Origin: Aporrectodea caliginosa | Taxonomy: Eukaryota; Annelida; Clitellata; Crassiclitellata; Lumbricidae | Length of the DNA: 64,000 nt | Reading direction: 5' to 3' | Assembly (NCBI GenBank): GCA_020284085.1 | Contig: JACEVL010000098.1 | Coordinates: 487,665 to 551,664 of the forward strand | Part shown: in pieces, positions 1 to 10,563 of the stretch | Layout of the letters: the number at the start of each line of letters is the position of its first letter | Position numbering within the stretch: the first letter of the stretch is position 1 | Notes under the pieces: generated by a model | Seen by the model: the letters and a program-made list of their open reading frames with translations, nothing else | Databases searched by the model: none | What the model was told of the DNA's origin: nothing | Made by a program: the position numbers and the translations under genes

Positions 1-1101
1 TTTAGGAGACTTGACCTTCAATACTAATTTTCCAATTTAAAACATTTGGACAAGATTTAATGACAAAATGACTAAAATCAGCAGACACTTAAACAAGGTT
101 TGGCCTTCTAATTTCTTGAGAATTTCGGAAATTATTCCTCGCGTATATTCGCTATAATCTTCCAACTGGAAACACCTAACCTTGTGAAGATACCAGTAAA
201 GAAGTAGGAACAATGTAATTTTCGCTTACAGGTTTTAAATGTTCATTTTTTGCAAGAATCTTCACTTTGTTTACAAAAGGAATATTTTATCAAACAGACG
301 ATTTTAATTTGCGTATAATAGAATGAGTTATGACTATATCCAGTAATAAGCTATATAAGGAAATTAACATTAACGCTAGCGCACACGTTCGTTTATTAGG
401 CCTACCTCGTAGGTGGACGCACGTAAATGCATGCGTGCTATAATCAGGTGCGTGATATATAATTCAATTTTTACTCAAATCCCTAAAAGTAGCGGGTTAT
501 ATTCGTGTGCGTGTTATATTCGCGTGCGTGTTATATCCGCGAAAATACGGTAATATCAAAATTTGAAAGTGCAAATATCCTTTTTATGTATGAAATTGAT
601 TTTAAAAATGACCAAACAGCGTTTATTGCCTTTATTGTCTCCTTTTCCACATGGCTGTAATAAATGCATCCATATTGTATCAATTCCGGTTTCCTGTTTT
701 TTTTTTCCGGTTTCCCGTTGCTTTATTTCCGGGTTTTCCTGTGGCATGCATTCCGATTTTTCATAATTCTCAGTGTTTTCACGACATTTAATTAAACTGT
801 GGCTCGCCCAAATCAGATGCTGCATAAAAATACTCTAGCTGATGTTGTTGCTGCTGCTGCTGCCGCTTCCATGGATGATGTATGAGAGACGCTAACAAGG
901 AGCGGCGTCAGGAGCGTCGCGCCTAATGCTGTTAGGAATATGGCCAGAGCGGATTATGGAGAACAGACGAAGCGCAGGCGAGTTATTAGAAAAGGTGGCG
1001 CAACTATTGACATTTTGCTGTGGTTCGTGGCCTCAATATTACCGGCGATTCATCATGCTTAGCCGAGACTGAGACTGGTGGCAGCGGCGGATAACTTGTA
1101 A
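1..1101. other. No gene seen; AT-rich repeat-like DNA
   Basis: I see no convincing coding frame. A short imperfect tandem (unit close to GTGTTATATTCGCGTGC) lies near 500-545, and a short GTT/GCT triplet run near 844-865. Small frames at 556-825 are not supported by composition or similarity that I recognise. Confidence 0.6.
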
Positions 1102-1377
1102 TCTGTACCTCATCAGTCGCTTGACAACAATGATGATGATGATGACGTTGACGATGAAGATTGTTATAGCGATGATGATGACACTAATGATGAGGACGAC
1201 TTAGATGGCGATTTAAATGACAATGACTATAAATGTATGAATGTCAACGCCTTCAATGACGATAATAATGAAAATGACAACGTTGATGACAATGATTGTG
1301 ACGGCAACAACTTTGATGACGATAATAACAGCAATGATGATGATGATGATTGTGTGATGCAGCGATCTTTTCTGTAG
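1102..1377 (+). repeat. Degenerate GAT-type triplet tract, open as an Asp/Asn-rich frame
   Basis: This stretch is built of GAT, GAC and AAT triplets with many point changes but almost no change of triplet phase, so the plus strand stays open for about 90 codons after a TAA at 1099 and reads as Asp/Asn-rich peptide to a TAG at 1375-1377. There is no start codon at the beginning of the frame and no recognisable domain. I read it as a decayed trinucleotide microsatellite. The alternative is an acidic exon, which the phase conservation would allow but nothing else supports. Confidence 0.55.
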
Positions 1378-2040
1378 CGTTCTAGGTCTGTAATTCAATG
1401 ACTGTGGGTTTGAGCCTGCTGAGTGTATTCTGTGTTACAAACTTAGACAAGTTGTTCAGTAAATTGTCCCACGACAGCGTGAAAAGTGATTAAACTTTTA
1501 ACGCAGCCCCTCTAAAAAGTTTCTTTATGGTCCATAATAACACCTTCCAAATTTTGACATTTAAAAATATTTAGGGGTTCCCCCAAGGCTCGTAGAATTA
1601 GTGCAATTTGTCCTAAATTACGCGTGACATTTCTGATTTTGACAATTTTCGCATGATCACACTTTGATCCCATAATAACATGCTTAGTACCTTTAGAAAG
1701 CTCTTAAATAGTATAATCTACAACATATAACCTTATTATATATGTGAATAAAGTTTCAAGTGTGAAGGAGACAGAAAACATGCAGAATCAAGATCTTTCG
1801 CAGTGAAACTGCCGAACAAACCAAGGATGACATTCGAACCTGGAAATCTGTCGTGCACTGGGATTGCAAGCTGCTACCTGACATCATTGGAGTAGACACG
1901 GGCAAAGTGGACAGATTGCCAGTCCTGATTTCTTCTCTAGTTGATGGAAATACCAAACTTCTGGGTCTGCCAAAGTTGGTCTCTGGGTCAGGACATGCAG
2001 CAACGGTAACAGTTCTGGATCTATTGAAGTCGTGACAGTG
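1378..2040. other. No gene seen
   Basis: Mostly unique-looking AT-rich sequence. Antisense frames around 1756-2061 continue out of the neighbouring RNase H fragment, but I do not recognise any family in them. Confidence 0.5.
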
Positions 2041-2545
2041 CGATGCATTTTTAATCGGCATTTATTATCATTACTATATTCTAGTTGCCATTTATTTACT
2101 ATATAAAGTTTTATTAAAGTAAAAATTTCCCGAAGCTCAAGATAATTAGTAGAATTTATGTGATCAATAGTTAGACCTTCTTTAGCCAAAGTATCTGCTC
2201 TATCATTGCCTGCCAGATCAATGTGACTTGGGATCCAAATAAATCTTATTTGATTAGAATTTAGTTTGCTAATGTGGTATAGTAAATCATTTAATAAAGT
2301 AGGTCTAGATTGACAGTAAGATCTCTTAATTGATGTAAGAGCACTCAATGAATCAGAGAAAATCGCAAATTTACAATAATTGTAACACTCATTGTTTAAT
2401 ATCCATAAAACAGTTTCAATAATTGCAGTTAATTCAGCTGCATAAACACTGGAATTATTACACAATCTAAATTTCTTATCTACATTTAAACTAGGTACTG
2501 TGAAAGCATTGCTTCTTTTATATCGTGCCTTATAAATAGAACACG
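2041..2545 (-). mobile_element. Non-LTR retrotransposon fragment: RNase H domain
   Basis: Read on the minus strand from about 2545, the frame gives SIYKARYKRSN, then SVYAAELTAI (the acidic-residue strand/helix of RNase H), FSDSLSALTSI (second catalytic Asp) and IRFIWIPSHIDLAGNDRAD (the conserved PSH...GN..AD block). This is the RNase H that follows reverse transcriptase in I/Jockey-group non-LTR elements. The open frame proper begins at 2465, but the same frame continues upstream to a TGA near 2546. The reading becomes unrelated after the LEYSNDNK region near 2050. No RT domain is attached, so this is a truncated, inactive copy. Confidence 0.85.
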
Positions 2546-3081
2546 TAACTCATTAAAAGAGGTGTGCAAAATTAATGGATAATATCCGTGAACATCCTGT
2601 TTACAGTGACTCTGTCTGCATCCATGCATTATTTTTATGCATTAGAGTTAAGTTTCTGACGATGTCTTATGCCTGCGATAATTTGGAAATAACATTACAA
2701 CATGCAATTATAGACAAACTCAATAATATTGCCAAATCGCATTTAACAAAGTACGCTTACGACCACGGAGTTGAGTTGGTCCGATGTTGCTTAGGACCGG
2801 TAGCCATGGCAATACTGTACCGGATTGGGCGCTATGTTTATGAACATCTTGAAAAGGATTTTGATTCAAAGCTGCCTTCCTGTCTCTCTGCCTACTGTTG
2901 CCTCCTTGCCAGGTGTGTATATTTTTAAGTTGCTTTGGAACGGTAGCCATGGCAGCTGGGTTGGTCGCTATTCAAGACGATCATCAGCCTCGTTGAAACG
3001 TTACATTTGTTGCTAATGTGAGGTCGGCGTCAATGGCCATGGCTGCCACAAGATGTCGTTAATCAATGGAAACTGATTTGA
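2546..3081. other. No gene seen; short internal repeat
   Basis: A 117-codon plus frame at 2575-2928 has no recognisable domain. Two similar segments, each with CGGTAGCCATGGCA, occur near 2799 and 2941, so part of this is a short tandem duplication. An AAGATGTCGTTAA motif near 3052 belongs to the dispersed repeats described below. Confidence 0.5.
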
Positions 3082-3494
3082 GGATCCTGAGTGGCCGATT
3101 GGGTTGGTAACCTGCTCGTCACGCCTGCGCCCCGGGTTCGGTTCCCGCTCGGGTCGGTTTATCAGAGATTAATTTCTCGGATCTTTACTGCGGGTGGCTC
3201 GGTCGCATTATAAACGTGGAGTACAATACAACACACAATACAACACATCACAGATATACAACTGGGGCGCGGTGGTTTGGGGTATGTTCGGTGCCTTGCA
3301 GCTGGAGGGTTGCGGGTTCGAATCCACCTCAAAGTCGCCGCGTAGGGACCCTGGGCAAGTCCTTCACTCGCAATTGCTCATGCGCTTCGGCGTGAAACTC
3401 CGATTCAGCGTTCGCGCGGTAGTCGGGAGCGCCTCTGAATAGGAATCTGGTAGGGGCGCTATAACAAGTGTTCAAATACAATACAATACAATAT
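3082..3494 (+). mobile_element. Composite SINE, copy 1 (two tRNA-like units)
   Basis: The first unit starts GGATCCTGAGTGGCCGATTGG, with an A-box-like GTGGCCGATTGG and a B-box-like GGGTTCGGTTCCC, and ends in a run related to (ACAATAC)n near 3220-3245. A second unit follows with a GGGCGCGGTGGTTTGGG A-box-like start and the B box GGTTCGAATCC. Its body runs through CTTCACTCGCAATTGC to the 3' tail GGGAGCGCCTCTGA ... AGGGGCGCTATA and (ATACA)n. A near-identical copy in opposite orientation is at 7394-7813. B boxes and simple-repeat tails are hallmarks of pol III-transcribed SINEs; the dimer structure is read directly. Confidence 0.85.
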
Positions 3495-4237
3495 TGTCAA
3501 TTAAACACTTTTTTCAAAGCTATTGATAAATCTAACGGACTCAATGCTAATCAAACAGATACTGTTCGCGCAAGTGTTGAATCTGCAGACATTTTTCTTA
3601 TCGTTTTCAAAGCATCTGAGGAAATAAGATTTCGTTAAACTGTTGGAATCAATCCAGTCGAATATTTTCTTATAATATATACCTGATAGAAGAGATAGTA
3701 GTCGCAAAAGACCCTGCCACTGGCAAGATGTCGTTAAATATTGATAAAAGTATGTGTAATGTAATGTCCAACATGAACACCTTTAAAACGTTTCTTCTCT
3801 GGGCTATATAGTTTTCAAACGTCATATTAAGCATCTATGTGCAGAGCGACCATTATATTTGTTTCATATGCCATGTATCTAAAATGAAACTTCAAACTGA
3901 TAAGCCAACCAAAAGAACCACATAATAAATCGGGAAGCAAGCGGCGCAGAGAGGCTAAAATCTCGGTAAGAGATGACAAGAACAGGAAGCACCCCAAGAT
4001 AAAACATCCTCCAGAGAGACCAGGAAACATACAAGAGACGAAAGCAACAAATACGGCATCACGATAACATCAACCAACGCTCAAAAGTGCAGCAGAACAC
4101 CAACTGAAAGGATTTTCCGCGAAGAGATGAGGTTCTTGTGAATTCACATTTCAAAAGTTTGCTTATAACTGACGCCAGAGAGATAATGAAAAATTCGGTA
4201 ACTTTTTACTGCGTCTATTATATAAAGATTTGAATAG
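3495..4237. other. No gene seen; dispersed-repeat motifs
   Basis: Contains the motif AAGATGTCGTTAAA near 3727 and CACCTTTAAAACGTTTCTTC followed by GGCTATATA near 3781-3810, both recurring elsewhere in the first 11 kb. Open frames here (3501-3707, 3827-4030 minus) are not recognisable. Confidence 0.5.
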
Positions 4238-4415
4238 CCTTTAAAGAGGTGTTTAAAATCAACGGCCTTTTGTGTCCAGCCTCATCTACAGTCACAGACG
4301 TAGTTTCGTCAGCAGTTTACAACGACTGATGTCGCTTTTCTCGTTCTTCGCCAGAGAAAACTGATTTGTTGAAAGACGAGTAACTGAAATTCATGACCTA
4401 GAAGAATGTCTCTAA
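4238..4415. repeat. Dispersed repeat (GAGGTGTTTAAAATCAACGG family)
   Basis: Begins TTTAAAGAGGTGTTTAAAATC and continues through CCAGCCTC...CAGTCACAGACG to AATTCATGACCTAGAAG. The same order of words is found at 6652-6845 and 8645-8845. It sits just downstream, in the minus sense, of the LINE fragment at 4429-4790, so it could be that element's 3' untranslated part or an independent element. Confidence 0.6.
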
Positions 4416-4428
4416 ATGACTGAATGCT

Positions 4429-4790
4429 TTAACTTTTACTCTGAGTATTTGATCTTAGCATCTTGAAATGTTTGTTGATATCTGACATTTGTTCGAACGA
4501 TTGATTCGGGGAATTTTCGGAATTCAGGAGGGAGATCGTTCCATGTTTGAGATGCAGTATGGTATATGGATCAGAGATATTGAGACCGGTAGTTACTGGG
4601 GGATAGGACAACGGTGATGTTGGTGGATATCCGGGCTGAGCGGGATGAGATGGTGGTGAAGAGTTTTTCAAGCTAAGCAGGATGGAAGCATTGCTAGGGG
4701 GTGTTGTTTTGCGAAAAATCTTGGAATTCAATTTTTTACGGGGATTTTTCAGCCAGTGGAGTCATTTTATGAAAGGATTCACGTCGTAAC
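4429..4790 (-). mobile_element. LINE 3' ORF fragment (CR1/L2-like C-terminus)
   Basis: Translated on the minus strand, the part around 4455-4560 corresponds to the CR1/L2 C-terminal block (consensus type LWNDLPPEFR) but split over frames, for example TWNDLPPEF-like and LLNSENSPNQSF. A second copy with the same nucleotide order lies at 5940-6345. The copy carries frameshifts and no catalytic RT motif. Confidence 0.6.
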
Positions 4791-5939
4791 ATTCTCGTTT
4801 CTAAATTGTTGTTGGCAATATTTATTGCAGTTTAGGAAGGACACTACTGACATGTAAAGCCGGGCATTTGCTGAATTTATATAAATACAGGAACTACCTT
4901 AAAAGAGGTGTTGAAATCAGCAATTGACCTCGTAACCATTGTGATAACGGTGGGTCTCCTGTTCCACTCATTAATTTTATGCAATACCGTCCAGTATTTA
5001 TCGACATCTTTTGACAAAAAAGCCGTTGACGTCGACAGAAATTATTTGGAGCAGTTCTCACATTTCCATTGGCGGTAGATTACATTACATTAAATGAAAA
5101 CCATACAATTCAAAAGTAAAACTTAATAGACAATGACAAATGGTAATCTGCAAGAATATGATGTAATAAAGCAATGTTTAGCAATTTCTATATACAGAAA
5201 TGAAGAGCCGTAAGAGAGGGTCGCAAATGCTACCGGTCAACATCGTAAACAAAATGGCTACAGTGGTGCTTCCAACAGCCAACCTTTTATTATATGCTTA
5301 AGCGTACAGTATTTAGCTACATCTTGTGGCGACGAAAATCGACAATAAACGTAAAAAATAATTTATGTCGACATCAACGGCCTTTGATGTCAACAGATGT
5401 CGCTAAACTCTCCGTTCAACTCCGCAACTACACTTTCGTGTCTTAGTGCCAGCCAGGCAGAGCCAGTCCTAAGACTGGATAAAGGAGGAGGGCGACGCTA
5501 ATGTATGGGAATCAACCACAGATAGGACGCCAAAGGAATTCAGCCCCAATGTCTCTCGCAATTAGAGATAAAGTTCACCGGTCGCAATGACTTTGCAGAA
5601 ATAGAACTCAGTTGTTAAATATTTCTACTCACAGGAATTAATCTTAATCTCCTTAAAGTCTGCAAATGCATGACATTACTTAGAACAATCGGATAAATAG
5701 AAGATCGGAAAATCTTCGGAATCACGGAACGTAGACATAAACATTGAGTCTGCAGCCGAAAATACAAAGTCCAATTGGACACCTTTAAAACCGTTCCTCT
5801 TTAGGCTACATATATTCTAAAAAACGTTCAAATTAATGGGACGTCGGGTATCCCAAGATGATTAAATTGATTCGCTCGTAACGGTCATGCTAGACCTAAA
5901 ATGTGGCTAAATTAATTAATACTTTAAATAATTAACCAG
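4791..5939. repeat. Old dispersed-repeat debris, no gene
   Basis: Holds further members of the GAGGTGTT family near 4895-5045 (with CCACTCATTAATTTTATGCA and a distal CGACATCTTTTGAC) and a diverged one near 5200-5360 (with CTACATCTTGTGGCG). A copy of the roughly 110-bp GCCAGTCC...GGAGGAGGGCGAC repeat lies at about 5445-5507, and a CACCTTTAAAACCG motif near 5779. No supportable coding sequence. Confidence 0.5.
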
Positions 5940-6345
5940 TTGAATTGATCTTAGTCTCTAAAAATATGTTTATTATCTTACATGTCTTAACAATTGGATT
6001 GGCAGAAGAACGAAGAAATTTCGGAACTTAGGAGAGAGATCGTTGCAGAGATGAGGTGCAGTGTGGTATAATGGATTGCATAGTAAATACAGGATGAGTA
6101 ATTTGTTGGGGACGGACAAGGGTAAGGAAAGAGGATGATTGGGTAGAGTGGGGTGATTGGATGATGGAGACTTTGTGTAAATACGTAGGATAGTCGCGTT
6201 GCCTGGAAGTTTTAGATTAACGAAAGACGTTGGAACTGAATGCGCTTGTTGATTTTCAGCCAATGGAGTCACTCGAGGTAGGATCGAGGTAGGAGTGATA
6301 TTCTTATTTTCGACTGATGTTTGGACTTTGTGATAATGGCGCAAT
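5940..6345 (-). mobile_element. LINE 3' ORF fragment, second copy
   Basis: Minus-strand frame 5973-6344 is open for 123 codons, and its end corresponds to the same LINE C-terminus as 4429-4790 (HTAPHLCNDLSPKFRNFF, compare the CR1/L2 block APxLWNxLPxxxR). It is missing all catalytic RT motifs. Its 5' end runs directly into the inverted-repeat structure at 6309-6582. Confidence 0.65.
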
Positions 6346-6582
6346 AGAAGTCATTGGACAAGTCTAGATTAGATTAGATTAGTAATATCATAACAAGGAT
6401 CTCACCTACATGTATTCCAATATAATCTAATCTAATCTAGACTAGTTCAATGACTTCTATGGCGCCATTATCACAAAGTCCAAACATCAGTCGATGGTCG
6501 CTTCGAGTAAAGTCTTAGTTACAAAAATCTTTATATTTGGATATGCGTTTTGGAATAAGTGAGATCCTTGTTATGATATTAC
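6309..6582. repeat. Interleaved inverted repeats (fold-back)
   Basis: Arm A at 6309-6381 (starting CGACTGATGTTTGGACTTTG and ending in repeated TAGATTAGAT) is the reverse complement, with few mismatches, of 6422-6493. The next segment, GTAATATCATAACAAGGATC at 6382-6405, is the reverse complement of 6559-6582. The order A, B, A', B' is therefore interleaved, not simply nested. Confidence 0.9.
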
Positions 6583-6651
6583 ATTTCAAAATCGAACTTG
6601 AGTCAAAGCGAATGTTCCTCAGTACTGCAAATCTAATATACCGATCTGAAT

Positions 6652-6845
6652 CACCTTTAATGAGGTGTTTAAAATCAACGGCACATTGCTTCTGCGTCTC
6701 CTGCATTTCCTGAAGTCACAGACTTAGTTTCACCACCAGTTGACACGGACTGATGTCTCTTTCCTCGTTCCTCTGGTTATTATGGTTCCTCTCCTACGAA
6801 AACAGATTTCTTATAAGGAGAGCAACTGGAATTCATAACCTACAT
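6652..6845. repeat. Dispersed repeat (GAGGTGTTTAAAATCAACGG family)
   Basis: Same word order as 4238-4415: GAGGTGTTTAAAATCAACGG, then CTGAAGTCACAGACTTAG, CACGGACTGATGTCTC and finally GAATTCATAACC. It lies between two fold-back structures. Confidence 0.65.
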
Positions 6846-6858
6846 GTATGGTAAATAA

Positions 6859-6934
6859 CTGAGAATTTTATCACTTTCTCTACCGACACAATTTGGCCAA
6901 ATTGTGTCGGTAGAGAAAGTGATAAAATTCTCAG
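6859..6934. repeat. Perfect 76-bp palindrome
   Basis: 38-bp arms (CTGAGAATTTTATCACTTTC... and its exact reverse complement) meet at position 6896/6897 with no spacer. The flanking word TATGGTAAATAACT (6848-6860) recurs inverted at 7061-7074, so the palindrome sits within a larger imperfect fold-back. Confidence 0.95.
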
Positions 6935-7393
6935 TGTGATAAATTTTTGTTTTCAGATATACCTTCTCTTGTCTCAACGCAAATGCTCTTTAAATTGCAG
7001 CCATAAAACGGTATGTATAACTTCTACCAGCACACCATTGATGCGCTGTCACAGCAAAAAGTTATTTACCATACAACATTCTTCAATTCCTAAAAATGAC
7101 TGAGAATCTTGGACACTAGCTAAAGTAACCCTAACTTTATGTAAGAACTGACGTCCTGAAAAGTGTGTAAATCTTAGGGTACCTTAGTAGAAATGGTTCC
7201 GATAAATCACTCCCTTATTGGAAGACGTGAGTGAATTTAGATTCGAGGGACAGGAACAATTACTGGACATGACACCGTCAGAAAAATGAATCGTTGTAGG
7301 CGGCAGTAGGCCTAAACATACGCTGATATAAAGGCCACATGAGCAAAAATATACCACGTTTTTTTCATTTACCGTCGTTGCTTTACATAATAA
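6935..7393. other. No gene seen
   Basis: AT-rich sequence including the inverted partner word near 7061-7082. No frame or motif that I can support. Confidence 0.5.
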
Positions 7394-7813
7394 TTATTGT
7401 ATTGTATTGTATTGTATTGTATTTGAACACTTGTTATAGCGCCCCTACCAGATTCCTATTCAGAGGCGCTCCCGACTACCGCGCGAACGCTGAATCGGAG
7501 TTTCACGCCGAAGCGCATGAGCAATTGCGAGTGAAGTACTTGCCCAGGGTCCCTACGCGGCGACTTTGAGGTGGATTCGGACCCGCAACCCTCCAGCTGC
7601 AAGGCACCGAACATGCCCCTAAACCACCGCGCCCCAGTTGTATTGTGATGTGTTGTATTGTGTGTTGTATTGTACTCCACGTTTATATTGCGACCGAGCC
7701 ACCCGCAGTAAAGATCCGAGAAATTAATCTCTGATAAACCGACCCGACCGGGAAGCGAACCCGGGGCGCCGGCGTGACGAGCAGGCACCAACCCACTCGG
7801 CCACTCAGGATCC
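7394..7813 (-). mobile_element. Composite SINE, copy 2 (inverted relative to copy 1)
   Basis: Same architecture as 3082-3494 read on the minus strand: 5' unit with B box GGGTTCGCTTCCCGG, an (ACAATAC)-like linker, a second unit with GGGTCCGAATCCACC at the B box, tail AGGGGCGCTATA and (ATACA)n. Here the A box reads GTGGCCGAGTGG, the more canonical form. The two copies are so similar that the dimer is probably the mobile unit itself. Confidence 0.85.
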
Positions 7814-8644
7814 TTATTATGTTCATTGGATATCTATGACTACGCCACTACAGTAATTACGGTGGTGCCAGTCTCTCGCATGGTGAATGGTGGGCGACTC
7901 TAATCATCTTTGTAACGCAGCGTCGTTAAACAGCAACTATGTTTGATGATCGCTATGATCTAAAAGAATTTTTACTTCGCTTTACACACCCTTAAAACGG
8001 TTTCATTTGGAGATATATATCATGGTAAATTCTAAAATTACGTAATTGATGTGCCTTTTCATGATTTCTATTATTTAACATTCTGGTGAAGTTCTTTGCG
8101 AGATGTCGCTAAAATACTTGTACAACATCTGCAACAAAATAGCGTACAAAAACTGCTTTTGTCTCTTTGGATGTTATAGCGTCACTGTTTCTCGACCTCG
8201 GTATATGGAAGCTATTTATTAGAATGATGAATGCGACATGCAGACAGTTAGTGACGTGGGCGGAGACAGACAAAGAAACAAATCAAAAGATAAAGTGCGA
8301 TCCAGGCAGAGACAGACACACACACACATCCAAAATATGGAGCAAGAAATATTTAGACAGACACAGAAATGGAGGCGAAGATAGGTACAAAGACAAGGAG
8401 CCAGAGGACACATCGATGAGACACAGGAACACATTATACGTAGAGACACAGACATTATATCGATTGTATTAAGCTATACTTGATGCCCATGGCAGCCATA
8501 TGGATCAAGTATTAGCACCATCATTTTCTCAGCCTTTGCATATGATGTCTGGAAGCTAGTCTCCTCCAGCGCCGACTCATCAAGACTACACTATGTTTCA
8601 GGTATTCGGTTCTTGTAACTGCTCAGTTTATATAGGGAATTGAA
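7814..8644. other. No gene seen; short repeat copy and CACA-rich tract
   Basis: A minus-oriented copy of the roughly 110-bp GGTGCCAGTC...GTGTCGTTAAACAGCAAC-type repeat is at about 7862-7938. Frames at 8167-8472 (plus) and 8219-8455 (minus) run through a CACACA-rich purine-biased tract and are not credible genes. Confidence 0.5.
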
Positions 8645-9015
8645 TACCATTTAAAGAGGTATTTAAAATCAACAGCCATTTGCTCTTTGGTCTCCAGCCT
8701 CCTCTGCAGTCAGTCATGAAGTTTCAGCAACAATTGACATGGATTTCTGTCGCTCTTCTGGTTCATCTGGTTCCTGGACACCTAGCACTGATTTTTTGAA
8801 AGGCGAAAAATTCGAACTCATAACCCTGAAAGACCTGTTTAGAAGGCTTTTAACATCCCCTCTTTGCATTCTTTGATGTAGTAAATTAACAAAAAGAGGT
8901 GTTTAAAATATCGTTGGCGATCGTTAGGGTTAGCGGTGAGTCGTAGAGCCAACCATTAATTTTAAACATTAACGTCAGGTATATAACGACATCTTGCGGT
9001 GATTGGACTAATCAC
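8645..9015. repeat. Two dispersed-repeat copies (GAGGTGTTTAAAATC family)
   Basis: 8645-8845 follows 4238-4415 closely (AGGTATTTAAAATCAACAGC, CTCCTCTGCAGTCAGTC, GAACTCATAACC). A second start, AAAGAGGTGTTTAAAATATC at about 8888, is followed by CCATTAATTTTAAACATTAA and CGACATCTTGCGG, as in the 4895-5045 copy. Confidence 0.6.
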
Positions 9016-9499
9016 TTCGGTATTACATTCATTACCTTACAACATTGTAATTAGAGAACCATTTCGCAAACCAATTTAAATAAAAACTTAGCTAACACAT
9101 CTGATTTTAATGGAGAGCATACATGAAAAACACGGCTTATACTGCGATCAGTATTTTCTTACTTAAATGCATGACTCGTATTCCGTGCACAAAAACTTAT
9201 TTTTATTTACCACGTTTGAGACTGTGAAAATTGTTCACAAAAATTTAGTGAAACTGTTTGCTAACCGATCTTTGGAATTCATTTGGGAATGTCCACTCTT
9301 CTGTTCAGTGTTCTGCTGAGCTTCAGTCGCAAGATGTCGTTGAAAATTCGAATGGATCTTTAATTAATGATGGCATCAAACTAAACACCGTTATAAAGCA
9401 TTCCACATTGGCTATATAGATATCAATCTCCTACAGCCGTAAGTTTTTACTTCGGTTGAACTATTATTCAAATCCGAACCATAGGTAACGTTACATAGT
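9016..9499. other. No gene seen
   Basis: AT-rich. Contains GCAAGATGTCGTTGAA near 9330 and a diverged TTGGCTATATAGA near 9408, words seen elsewhere in the first 11 kb. Confidence 0.5.
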
Positions 9500-10256
9500 A
9501 AAGTAAAAGTAAGTAAGTAAGTAAGTATATTCTTTATTCAACCAATTGCATATCCGCACTTTGGTGTACATACATTTATACAGAGTAGGCTATAACATTC
9601 TTATTATAAACGATCTGCGTGAAAGATTGTCAGCTTGTGGAATAAAACGGTCATGTAATCTCGGGCGCAGGGTGTAGGGGAGCGGCTTTTTGGGGGAGTA
9701 GTCCATGGAGTACATGCCCCGGGTTTCCTAGGACCGCAGAGAAGAGGCGTGAGTCGGCAGTGTTGCAAAGATGCTCAAACGATGGACTGTCCTCTGGCAG
9801 GTACCGCAGACGAATCAGACGCCGCATCGTCGACTGAAGGCGGTTCTTTTCTTGATGCCCTGCAAATCCCCACCAAGCCGGAGCAGCATAGAGCATTCGG
9901 GCCACCGTTGTAGCACGAACCACGTCGTATAGCATAGGGCCTGAAAGACCATGCGCCACGAGGATGCGCAGGGCATACAGCGATTGTCTGGCCTGACAAC
10001 ATATACGGGTGATATGTGACTCGAAACTCAAAGCTTCATTCATTGTAACGCCCAAGATGACCATGCTGGAGACCCTTGTCAGTCCCGGAGTAGTAATCGG
10101 AACCGCGTCTCGCCCAGCACGCCCCCGTGGCCGACGAATCACCATTTCAAAGGTCTTTTTTGAGTTCAGTTTTAAGTTACAGGTTGCAGCCCAATCTGTG
10201 ACGTGGTCTAGTTCTGCTGAGATCGTTGCACTGTGTGAGGCGGGTATCAGGAGATA
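9500..10256 (-). mobile_element. 5'-truncated LINE: RT C-terminal region plus 3' UTR and (ACTT)n tail
   Basis: The minus-strand frame (about 10,260 to 9651, some 200 codons) reads YLLIPASHSATISAELDHV after the RT active site, then LKLNSKKTFEMVI, MVILGVTMNEALSFESHI, LYALRILVAHGL, LYAAPAWWGF and a C-terminus LHGLLPQKAAPLHP. This is a widespread RT type of Jockey/CR1-group LINEs. It is uninterrupted but starts just after the missing catalytic Asp-Asp motif. The 3' end has AATAAAG and the tail (ACTT)n at about 9504-9527. A SINE is inserted immediately at its 5' end (10,269). Confidence 0.85.
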
Positions 10257-10563
10257 ACAAACGGTCATTCATTCATTCATTCATTTTAGATATTTATATA
10301 GCGCCCCTTAAAGATTTCTACTCAGAGGCGCTCCCGAATACAGCGCGGACACTGAATCGGAGTTTCACGCCGAAGCGCATGAGCAATTGCGAGTGAAGGA
10401 CTTGCCAAGGGTCCCTACCCGGCGGTTTGAGGTGGATTCGAGCCTGCAACCCTCCGGCTGCAAGGCATCAAATATACCCCCTTGAGGTGGATTCGAACCC
10501 GCAACCCTCCGGCTGCAAGGCACCGAAAATACCTCTACACCACCGCGCCCCACAAACGGTCAT
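10257..10563 (-). mobile_element. SINE with 12-bp target-site duplication and internal tandem duplication
   Basis: The 12 bp ACAAACGGTCAT occur at 10257-10268 and 10552-10563 and bracket the element at 10269-10551. On the minus strand it has the second-unit architecture of the composite SINE (A-box side GGGCGCGGTGGTG, B box GGTTCGAATCC, body, tail GGCGCTATATAAATATCT and (GAATG)n). The B-box block of about 55 bp is present twice in tandem (around 10,428-10,538). There is no first unit, so the second unit can move alone. Confidence 0.95.

Noticed and set aside
2575..2928. 117-codon plus frame with ATG
   Set aside because: No recognisable domain, no splice or composition support, and it spans a short internal duplication.
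3280..3345. tRNA gene in the second SINE unit
   Set aside because: The B box GGTTCGAATCC is canonical, but there is no cloverleaf and the unit continues into a SINE body and LINE-type tail.
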